DNA of 21,981 nucleotides. It comes from a virus. Position 1 is the first letter of the stretch, and each line of letters starts with the position of its first letter. The DNA is taken from positions 1 to 21,981 of IMG/VR virus record IMGVR_UViG_3300002511_000003; one strand, written 5' to 3'. The notes beneath the pieces are model-generated. The model saw only the letters and a program-made list of their open reading frames with translations, was not told where the DNA came from and searched no databases. Made by a program: the position numbers and the translations under genes. Shown here in pieces: positions 14,290-19,475 of the stretch.

Positions 14290-14429
14290 AGAAGCTCTCA
14301 AGGACGCCAAGGAAACGAAAGAAGAAGAAGAAGAGAGGCCCAAAGATGAGAAACAAAGATTGGCGACTAGTAATTGACCTCCTGCTGGTGCTTGCACTGG
14401 TCTGGCTCTTATACATGATTAGTAAATGA
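14220..14429 (+). CDS. Small single-pass membrane protein with basic N-terminus
   Basis: The C-terminal 20 residues (VIDLLLVLALVWLLYM) form one clear transmembrane helix. Before it comes a dense Lys/Arg stretch (RKRKKKKKRG), which by the positive-inside rule would stay in the cytoplasm. Two starts are possible: ATG 14220 after TAGGG (69 aa) or ATG 14346 after GAGAGG (27 aa, almost only the helix). Size and topology would allow a holin, antiholin or spanin-like role, but it lies in the replication operon and no endolysin is seen nearby, so the function is open. Confidence 0.55.
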   Translation: MAKRGINKETQEGVDVRWGSKKIKKLSRTPRKRKKKKKRGPKMRNKDWRLVIDLLLVLALVWLLYMISK

Positions 14430-14433
14430 CAGC

Positions 14434-14910
14434 ATGACAGATGAATTGAGAGAACATCAGAAGTTCGTTGACAGCTTGGATCAAAGTGCTGAGGCGGTCT
14501 TTAAGTGCGCGAAATACCTTTACGCCAAGGGTATGCAAGTCGCCATTGCGCCCATGTTCAAGTGTAAGGACTGGGAAGACCGCCATAATTGCATGGATGA
14601 CGGTGATTTGTTCATTCAGCAGCGTATAGAGGTCAAAGGACTCACAGCAGAGTTCACTAATGCCTCAAATTGGCCCTTTGGAGAGGATTTTATCGTGTGT
14701 GCGGCCAAAACCTATGACCGTGCCAAGCCAAAGCCCTACGCATACATGATTTTGAACAAACAACAGACCCACGCGGCTATTGTGTACTGCAAAACACGCC
14801 CATATTGGCGTAAAAAGACCATCACAGACCGCCGGTACACTAACATGACCCAAATCTTTTACCTTTGCCCCCTTGAACACATTGAATGGAGACCTCTGAA
14901 TGAAAGATAA
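14434..14910 (+). CDS. Hypothetical 158-aa protein, possible PD-(D/E)XK-like fold
   Basis: The start is ATG 14434, 4 bases after the previous stop. The segment DDGDLFIQQRIEVKGL has an acidic residue followed about eight residues later by E-x-K on a predicted strand, the spacing of a PD-(D/E)XK nuclease core. A helix with FKCAKYLYAKGM precedes it and a strand/helix region follows. The C-terminal part has many aromatic and Cys residues without a clear metal site. Similar small phage proteins are annotated only as hypothetical. The nuclease idea is speculative. The end overlaps the DUF1376 gene by 11 bases. Confidence 0.6.
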   Translation: MTDELREHQKFVDSLDQSAEAVFKCAKYLYAKGMQVAIAPMFKCKDWEDRHNCMDDGDLFIQQRIEVKGLTAEFTNASNWPFGEDFIVCAAKTYDRAKPKPYAYMILNKQQTHAAIVYCKTRPYWRKKTITDRRYTNMTQIFYLCPLEHIEWRPLNER

Positions 14911-15592
14911 ACTCTTTAAAATGCCCCTCTACGTGAATGATTTCATCGCCTCCACCATGGTGATGAGTGCCGCCGAGCGTGGAGCTTACATCAGCCTTTT
15001 GTGCCATGCGTGGATTGATGATGGACTGACTTCTGACAAGGCAAAGCTCGCCAGACTAGCCGGATGCGATCGCATAGAGCTTAAAGCCGCATTGGAAAGA
15101 TTTTATTTAGATGAGTCTGGAAGGTACAGGCACAAAAGGATGGAAGAAGTGAGGGAAGAGGTCATGGAGAACCGCAAAAAGCTCACAAAAGCAGGGAAAA
15201 AGGGAGCAGAGGCACGTTGGAAACCGGATAGCGATCGCAAGGTGAATCGCAATGCGACCGCTATGCCAGTTAAAGTCAAAGTCAAAGCTATACCTTTAAA
15301 CCCCCCTTCCCCCCTTGGAACAGCCGACAGAATTGGCCTTGAACACGCGCAGAAACTCATAGCCGATGAAATCAAATCCATCCTCAATGGCAGATGCCTA
15401 GATGCTACCGGCGATGTGATTAGCTGGAGCCGCGAGGATGATCCTAATCGCTTGCGAGAACTACGCGAGCAGGAAAGGGAAATCAAATCCACGCTGATGA
15501 GCTTCTCACCACGCGAGCAACAGCAAGCCTCCCTCCCGCCGGGGATTGAAGGCATTGCAGAACTGCTGGCGCGAGGGAAAAAGGCAAGCTGA
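14900..15592 (+). CDS. DUF1376 (YdaU-like) phage replication-region protein
   Basis: The N-terminal 85 residues match DUF1376: MPLYVNDFIASTMVMSAAER followed by GAYISLLCHAWIDDG, then the loop LARLAGCD and a helix. This is a winged-helix-like domain found in phage replication modules, often near DnaC- or DnaB-type proteins. The rest is a basic linker (KKLTKAGKKGAEARW, typical of this family) and a helical C-terminus without known motifs. It closes the early operon, and 310 bases without a gene follow. A role in replication initiation is inferred from the family's usual context. Confidence 0.85.
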   Translation: MKDKLFKMPLYVNDFIASTMVMSAAERGAYISLLCHAWIDDGLTSDKAKLARLAGCDRIELKAALERFYLDESGRYRHKRMEEVREEVMENRKKLTKAGKKGAEARWKPDSDRKVNRNATAMPVKVKVKAIPLNPPSPLGTADRIGLEHAQKLIADEIKSILNGRCLDATGDVISWSREDDPNRLRELREQEREIKSTLMSFSPREQQQASLPPGIEGIAELLARGKKAS

Positions 15593-15654
15593 AGTCTCAC
15601 CAGAATAGCCCGTAGTGGCCCGTAAAGGGGTGCTGACGGTCTTTTGTGGTGGGT

Positions 15655-15663
15655 TGTGTCACA
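15655..15663. promoter_or_regulatory. TGTGTCACA palindromic motif, copy 2
   Basis: A perfect odd-length palindrome 63 bases after the DUF1376 stop. The 12-mer GTGTCACATTGT (15656-15667) is repeated exactly at 20995-21006 after terL. Confidence 0.5.
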
Positions 15664-15800
15664 TTGTAGCTTGGGAGGTGTACAGGCGCGATTTAGAGGC
15701 TTTTAGGTTGTAACGAGAATTGACCCTGTTTGTGACTTGACAGTACGCACACGTATTAGCCCGCGAAAGGGCAATCCACGGGTTAAGACTCCCATGACTC

Positions 15801-15830
15801 CCACGCGTGGAGGTCGTGCAAGTCGTGCAG
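15801..15830. repeat. Palindrome plus tandem 9-mer repeat
   Basis: CCACGCGTGG (15801-15810) is a perfect 10-bp palindrome. It is followed by GTCGTGCAA and GTCGTGCAG (15813-15821 and 15822-15830), a near-perfect tandem repeat, and then GTCA. It may be an iteron-like protein-binding site. Confidence 0.5.
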
Positions 15831-15877
15831 GTCAAAGGAAAGGGGCCACCAGCTTTCGCCAGTGACCCCGCTAGGAA

Positions 15878-15896
15878 TGGGCAAGCTAGTTGCCCA
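15878..15896. terminator. Hairpin at the end of the minus-strand block
   Basis: TGGGCAA / TTGCCCA form a 7-bp stem with a 5-base loop (GCTAG). It sits just after the stop of the last minus-strand gene (15903). No T-run follows on either strand, so termination is only a possibility. Confidence 0.3.
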
Positions 15897-15902
15897 AGTG
15901 TT

Positions 15903-16211
15903 TCACTTCCCTTGGTACGCGTTCATGTGGGTTGCCACTTCAAGGATTTCGTCCGGCATATCATCCCATTCACCATCCCAAACGTGCGTTTGATCCAGTT
16001 GCTCAATGGCGCGATTTATGCCATAATAACCGGACATTAGGGTGCGGGATTCGCTCATCCACATATCATTCATTTCCTCCAAGGAATCAATGCCGTTTTT
16101 CATTTCGGCAACCCCCTTTCGGATTTCTGTTTTCAGGTTTTCCAAGTCAATCTTTTTGTGCTTGTCCGTTTTTTCGTTCCACTCTGTTTTTTTTGTCTTT
16201 GTGTTTTTCAT
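15903..16211 (-). CDS. Hypothetical 102-aa protein, last gene of the minus block
   Basis: The ATG lies 4 bases after the stop of the preceding minus-strand gene. The N-terminal third is very Lys-rich (KNTKTKKTEW, KTDKHKKIDL), the middle is a predicted amphipathic helix with Met and Asn, and the C-terminus is acidic. This layout suggests a helical, possibly oligomeric, protein. No domain is recognised. Its + strand shadow frames are not believed because they would run through the non-coding repeat region. Confidence 0.6.
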   Translation of the reverse strand: MKNTKTKKTEWNEKTDKHKKIDLENLKTEIRKGVAEMKNGIDSLEEMNDMWMSESRTLMSGYYGINRAIEQLDQTHVWDGEWDDMPDEILEVATHMNAYQGK

Positions 16212-16215
16212 AATT

Positions 16216-16416
16216 TTAATGTGTTAATTGATAATATTTTGCATTCTCAAATTGTTTATACGCGAGCGAGTACGCGCAATAAACGTCATTGGTTAAGGGA
16301 TGGTAGATAATCCAATCGCCCGCGTGAATACGCAAGCGTGTTTCCGCACAATACCCGGCAAACCTTGCGCGGATATGGCGGGGGTCTGTGGCTAGTTGTT
16401 GCTGTGGTGCAATCAT
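16216..16416 (-). CDS. Small 66-aa protein of a mobile-element family
   Basis: The start overlaps the stop of the upstream minus gene (ATGA). The pattern ARFAGYCAETRLRIHAGDWI-Y-P-T-DVYCA resembles short proteins I recall from plasmids and integrative elements, in which C-x-ET-xx-I-xx-GDW-I-x-Y-x-P is conserved. It probably forms a small beta-barrel-like fold with two functional Cys. The activity is unknown. Family assignment is by memory of the pattern only. Confidence 0.6.
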   Translation of the reverse strand: MIAPQQQLATDPRHIRARFAGYCAETRLRIHAGDWIIYHPLTNDVYCAYSLAYKQFENAKYYQLTH

Positions 16417-16796
16417 TCTTTCCCCCCTTTAGCGTTGGCAATGGCTCGCCGCGCATCCGCCAAGCCTTTGCAATTTTCAAGCCCGTCATGCGTTGCGCTT
16501 TGGTCTAATTGGCTCGCGGCTAATGCTGTGAGCTTTTCCAATGCCGCCAGCGTTTCCGGCTGTATCGCGTCCCGTTTCACGCGGTCAATGTGCATTTCTG
16601 TATTGGGCAAGCTGTAGCTTTGGAAAACAACGCCGCCGCCGTACCCTTTTGTATGGTATTTCCTGCCGCCGATCTTGTTTGCCAGCTTTACCGCGTCCGG
16701 GTAATTATCAGCAAGATTTAGGAAATGAATCACAAAACGCGGGTTGCCGTTTATATCGCTATTAACCCGCGTCCAATCGTATTTAGTGCGGCTCAT
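16413..16796 (-). CDS. Hypothetical 127-aa protein (KYHTKGYGGG motif)
   Basis: The protein begins MSRTKYDWTRVNSDINGNPR, then has a helical segment and the strand-rich motif RKYHTKGYGGGVVFQSYSL, followed by a helical C-terminus. Both ends overlap neighbouring genes by 4 bases (ATGA), showing a tight operon. Proteins with the NGNPR-V-HF and YGGG-VFQSY patterns occur on plasmids as hypothetical accessory genes in my recollection. The function is unknown. Confidence 0.6.
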   Translation of the reverse strand: MSRTKYDWTRVNSDINGNPRFVIHFLNLADNYPDAVKLANKIGGRKYHTKGYGGGVVFQSYSLPNTEMHIDRVKRDAIQPETLAALEKLTALAASQLDQSATHDGLENCKGLADARRAIANAKGGKE

Positions 16797-17254
16797 GCGT
16801 TCACCTCTTTTCCTGCTGTTTCCAATACTTCAATGGCTAATTCGTCAAAGTTGTTTCCCGCTTCACGATCAGCGGAAAAGTATCGCTCACTAATTCGCGC
16901 ATAATGGCCGGTGATATTCCCGCAAGTATATTCGCACATCCGGAACATTTCCACGCCGCCCACGGTTTGCCATTTTTCAGGCGGCAAAACTTCCAACATA
17001 TCCCACCAAGTTTCCTTGCTAATTTCCACCCACGGTTTGCAATATTCTGCGTGGTCAAGCGTGCGGATTTTCTTTACCGCGTCGTCAAGCGGCAGAATAA
17101 TTGCCCCCGGATGGCTGGCAAGGTATGCGTCCGGCGTTGTGGGGTTGTCTTGGTAGGCAACAAAGCCGTCCGGTTTTATGTAGCTTTCAATATGCCGCTC
17201 GCCTTCCACATATATGGCAAGCACTTCTTTTGCTTGTTTTTGTTTTGCTTTCAT
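16793..17254 (-). CDS. Hypothetical 153-aa protein, resembles DUF1419-type plasmid proteins
   Basis: After a Lys/Gln-rich start the central part reads CKPWVEISKETWWDMLEVLP, then PEKW and GGVEMFRMCEYTCGNITGHY, and a last part RYFSADRE. The W-MLEVLPP-W-GG-EMF arrangement resembles DUF1419-like proteins of plasmids and genomic islands, but I cannot confirm this. The gene is preceded by a leader with the box AGACTAGGA (complement of 17258-17266), shared with two other minus-strand genes. It starts the downstream four-gene operon of the block. Confidence 0.6.
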   Translation of the reverse strand: MKAKQKQAKEVLAIYVEGERHIESYIKPDGFVAYQDNPTTPDAYLASHPGAIILPLDDAVKKIRTLDHAEYCKPWVEISKETWWDMLEVLPPEKWQTVGGVEMFRMCEYTCGNITGHYARISERYFSADREAGNNFDELAIEVLETAGKEVNA

Positions 17255-17369
17255 GTTTCCTAGTCTCCGCCTTGGGCGTGTTAACCCACGTTTGCCCGTT
17301 TGTTCTTATCCTAGCCAATCGGGCATCCAAGGCACTTTACCTGGCTAGGTTTGTGGTAATCCCACATTG

Positions 17370-17394
17370 CCGCCCTCGCAAGTTGCAAGGGCGG
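17370..17394 (-). terminator. Strong hairpin between two minus-strand transcripts
   Basis: CCGCCCT and AGGGCGG form a GC-rich 7-bp stem, extended by a further GC pair past one mismatch, around a small loop. It lies 10 bases after the stop of the 79-aa gene. The T-run that would make it a classic terminator is missing, but its place between a stop and the next leader suggests it ends or attenuates that transcript. Confidence 0.4.
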
Positions 17395-17403
17395 AGTGTA
17401 GGA

Positions 17404-17643
17404 TTATTTTGCAAACTGTTTTCTGCTCCAAACTAGCCGCCCGTATTCAATTAACCATTCGGCACGTTTTTCGCTGATCTGATAATCTTCAGCAATCCGC
17501 GCAACCGTGAGATAATTATTGAGCCAATCAAAATAAAAGCTCGCCGCGTTTATTGGTTGATTCTCATTCTGTAAATCAGGATCAAATATATTCACGGGAG
17601 TTTTCGTTTTCTTGGTAAGGGCAATTTGATAATCTTTATTCAT
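17404..17643 (-). CDS. Hypothetical 79-aa protein with possible HTH
   Basis: The C-terminal half (LTVARIAEDYQISEKRAEWL followed by IEYGRLVW) has the spacing of a helix-turn-helix in which an AxDYxIS turn is followed by a recognition-like helix. The N-terminal half is polar without features. It begins 13 bases after the stop of the preceding minus gene and is followed by a strong hairpin. A DNA-binding role is possible. The family is not recognised. Confidence 0.55.
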   Translation of the reverse strand: MNKDYQIALTKKTKTPVNIFDPDLQNENQPINAASFYFDWLNNYLTVARIAEDYQISEKRAEWLIEYGRLVWSRKQFAK

Positions 17644-17656
17644 TTTGTGAGTTTGG

Positions 17657-17887
17657 TTATTTGCCTGAAAAGAAGTTTCTCAATGCGTCATCGGCTGCAC
17701 CGTCTGGCGTGTTTGCTTCACCTGTTGCGACAACAGGTTTTCGCATTGCGCCCGATACCATCCTTATCTTTTTGCCCGTGCGGATTTCTCCAACATAGGT
17801 TTTGGATTGGTCATCAAATAGGATGCCAACATTTATTAAGTTACCAAGGGAATCCCTTCGCGGCAGTATTTGTGGGGTATATTTCAT
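17657..17887 (-). CDS. Hypothetical 76-aa protein
   Basis: The ATG follows AGACTAGGATA with AGGA at good spacing. The protein reads as a small beta-rich domain (NVGILFDDQSKTYVGEIR) with a Gly/Ala-rich, helical C-terminus (DGAADDALRNFFSGK). No cysteines, membrane segment or catalytic motif are seen. It is flanked upstream by a small stem (17932-17945) that on the minus strand has a GAAA loop. The function is unknown. Confidence 0.55.
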   Translation of the reverse strand: MKYTPQILPRRDSLGNLINVGILFDDQSKTYVGEIRTGKKIRMVSGAMRKPVVATGEANTPDGAADDALRNFFSGK

Positions 17888-17960
17888 TTTTTTATCCTAG
17901 TCTATTGGTTTACTAATCGCACAAGGCAAACACCAGTTTCCTGGTATCTGCACAATGGGA

Positions 17961-18197
17961 TTAATTTCTTATTATGTGCGCTACATAGTCGCAAACGTCT
18001 CCGCCTAATGTGGTGGCGTCATTTGTCCATGAAAAGTATTGCTCACCACAATCAACAAAGTTTGGGTCTTTGTTTGCTTGCAAGAATGAATCCACCGTTT
18101 GCAATTCGCTTTCCTCCAATCCGCTTGCGTCTCCATTGATTAGGTAGCTTGCCCAATAGGCTGGCAGTTTATAGGTGGTAGTTTCAATTTGTGTCAT
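17961..18197 (-). CDS. Small accessory protein of the YWASYLINGD type (78 aa)
   Basis: I chose ATG 18197, preceded by TAGGAAACA. A GTG further upstream would add a basic, unlikely extension. The sequence YKLPAYWASYLINGDASGLE, followed by DCGEQYFSWTNDA and GGDVCDYV, matches a small-protein family I recall from plasmids and integrative elements, where LPAxWASALINGDxSGL is typical. The function is unknown. It is the first gene of the minus-strand block, facing the TerS-like gene across a 218-base divergent region, so its promoter must lie there. Confidence 0.65.
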   Translation of the reverse strand: MTQIETTTYKLPAYWASYLINGDASGLEESELQTVDSFLQANKDPNFVDCGEQYFSWTNDATTLGGDVCDYVAHIIRN

Positions 18198-18235
18198 ATT
18201 GATTTGTTTCCTAGCTAACTTTCCTAGTCTTTTGC

Positions 18236-18248
18236 TGGCACCGTGCCA
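18236..18248. promoter_or_regulatory. 13-bp palindrome TGGCACCGTGCCA
   Basis: A perfect odd-length palindrome (TGGCAC-C-GTGCCA) in the leader of the minus-strand block. It has the look of an operator for a dimeric regulator. It could also form a short RNA stem, but with a 1-base loop that is unlikely. Confidence 0.4.
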
Positions 18249-18313
18249 ACACAGAGAGCGTCGGTGCAAATGCGTACAAATGCAAATTAATTCGTAAACT
18301 TTATTTAACACGA

Positions 18314-18322
18314 TGTGTCACA
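18314..18322. promoter_or_regulatory. TGTGTCACA palindromic motif, copy 3
   Basis: A perfect copy of the 9-mer, about 94 bases upstream of the TerS-like gene and 117 bases upstream of the first minus-strand gene, between divergent operons. This is the best regulatory context of the four copies. Confidence 0.5.
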
Positions 18323-18415
18323 ATTGGCATGGGATGTGCTTGTGAGAATTCATTGCTTTGAATAATTGGCTTTTCTTCCCCGTCCCTATTAGCTAAAACG
18401 TAACGCGCTTTTATT

Positions 18416-18865
18416 ATGGCTGTTAAGATCACAAACAAACGCCCGCCAAGTGTGAAGAAGGTTGGCCGTAAACCAGCCATACGCAAATTGACTCCTGAAA
18501 TGGTCACAGAAGCTTGTGAAGCACTAGCCTTGGGCTATCCACAAGCAAGGGTTGCAAGCTTGCTAGGATTGAATGAAAGCGTGTTCAATCGCATTCTCAA
18601 GAGAACGGAAGGTGCTGCTGTTGCCCTCTCTTTGGCAAAAGAGAGTGGAGTTAAAAAGAACCTCTCTTTAATCCACAAGCACGCGGAAAGGAACTGGCAA
18701 GCTGCCGCATGGCTACTGGAACGGTGCAATGGCATGGAATACGCACAGCGTACGCAAACCAACGGAACCGGCAACAGTTCAACGGGTTCTGTGCTGTTAA
18801 CCTTGGTTCAGAATGTAACCGGCAAGACCAAGGAAGCCACCAAGCAAGCCACTGTGGAGATTTGA
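18416..18865 (+). CDS. Terminase small subunit-like DNA-binding protein
   Basis: The N-terminus is basic (KKVGRKPAIRKLT). A helix-turn-helix follows at about residues 28-62: EALALGYPQARVASLLGLNE with SVFNRILKR. The segment ERNWQAAAWLLERCNGMEYA is typical of small terminase subunits, which bind the packaging site and recruit the large subunit. The tail is Thr/Asn/Lys-rich. It is the first gene after the divergent region and is separated from TerL by one other gene, an acceptable order for a packaging module. The call rests on the WQAAAWLLER signature and position. Confidence 0.75.
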   Translation: MAVKITNKRPPSVKKVGRKPAIRKLTPEMVTEACEALALGYPQARVASLLGLNESVFNRILKRTEGAAVALSLAKESGVKKNLSLIHKHAERNWQAAAWLLERCNGMEYAQRTQTNGTGNSSTGSVLLTLVQNVTGKTKEATKQATVEI

Positions 18866-19013
18866 CGCTTGCCTGCTTACTCAACAGTGGTTCCCAAAAC
18901 CAATGTGCAGGGAATTCCCCGTCATCAGCGACCCACGCCCACCACCACCACCCCCCCCTGCTGCGCTTGCTGTTGCTCCCCCCTCCATCCAATAGCCCTA
19001 AACAAAAAAGCAT
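18866..19013. other. Intergenic C-rich tract between TerS-like gene and XF1762-like gene
   Basis: These 148 bases have no gene. A pyrimidine-rich part (18936-18986) contains ACC repeats running into eight C and then CCCCCC, with a CTGCTGCG spacer. The complementary strand is therefore G-rich, with runs able to form a G-quadruplex. An EcoRI-like palindrome GGGAATTCCC lies at 18910-18919. A packaging (pac/cos) recognition element is an attractive but unproven reading because terminase genes flank it. Confidence 0.4.
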
Positions 19014-19475
19014 ATGACTATTGTTCCGGTAACATTGCGTGAGGCTAATGATTTCGTTGAGTCGTTTCATCGGCACAACGGGAGGACGGTTAGGAATGGT
19101 GGGAAGTTTGCGATTGGTTTGGAGGAAGGCGAACTGGTTGGGGTAGCGATAGTGGGCAATCCGTTATCGGCTACGTTCATGGTGCGAGGAACTGCGGAGG
19201 TGTTGCGGGTTTGTGTGAATGGGAAGGCCCCGAGGAATTCCAATTCAAAGTTGTATGGCGCGTGTTGGCGAGCGTGGAGGGCGATGGGTGGTGACAGGTT
19301 GGTGACTTATACATTGCAGGATGAGAGTGGTGCGAGTTTGCGTGGATCGGGATGGCGGATAGTCGCGGAGGTAAAGCCGCATGATGCTTGGGGCCGTAAG
19401 AGCAAGCGAGACGGCAAGGTGCGTGAATGGCAACCGATATACGGCCAACAGAAATTCAGGTGGGAGATAGCATGA
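19014..19475 (+). CDS. XF1762-family (GNAT-like) protein
   Basis: The 153-aa product shows the pattern of the XF1762 family of phage and plasmid proteins: ANDFVESFHRHN, GKFAIGLEEGELVGVAIVG, EVLRVCVNG, then LYGACWRAW, VTYTLQDESGASLRGSGWR and KPHDAWGRKS. The fold is related to GNAT acyltransferases but no substrate is known. The stop overlaps the ATG of terL (ATGA), so the two are translationally coupled. Its base usage is strongly G+T-biased like terL and unlike most other genes in the window, suggesting the two arrived together. A role in modification of a capsid or terminase component is only a guess. Confidence 0.8.
   Translation: MTIVPVTLREANDFVESFHRHNGRTVRNGGKFAIGLEEGELVGVAIVGNPLSATFMVRGTAEVLRVCVNGKAPRNSNSKLYGACWRAWRAMGGDRLVTYTLQDESGASLRGSGWRIVAEVKPHDAWGRKSKRDGKVREWQPIYGQQKFRWEIA

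Larger units (their letters stand above)
15593..15902. other. Non-coding, repeat-bearing region between convergent operons
   Basis: No convincing gene on either strand. It contains paired GCCCGTA words (15608 and 15618), the TGTGTCACA palindrome (15655-15663), a TTGACA box at 15737 without a good -10, paired ACTCCCA words (15788 and 15797), a 10-bp palindrome CCACGCGTGG (15801-15810), a 9-bp tandem repeat (15813-15830), a reverse copy of GGGGTCAC (15863-15870) and a hairpin (15878-15896). The cluster looks more like an origin or regulator-binding region than a simple terminator spacer. Confidence 0.5.
18198..18415. promoter_or_regulatory. Divergent promoter/regulatory region between cargo block and packaging genes
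   Basis: There are 218 non-coding bases between two divergent operons, so both need promoters here. It is AT-rich in the middle and holds two CTAGGA boxes (complement of 18209-18217 and 18222-18230), a 13-bp palindrome (18236-18248), direct repeats CAAATGC at 18267 and 18277, and the TGTGTCACA palindrome at 18314-18322. An AATAAT at 18361-18366 could be a rightward -10, but its best -35 (TTGTGA) has a short 15-base spacer, so I do not call exact promoters. Confidence 0.5.

Noticed and set aside
15737-15760. Promoter at TTGACA 15737
   Set aside because: The -35 is perfect, but no acceptable -10 lies 15-19 bases downstream and no + strand gene follows.
15807-16040. 77-codon + strand ORF opposite the minus block
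   Set aside because: It runs through the non-coding repeats and is antisense to a Lys-rich minus-strand gene that has operon context.
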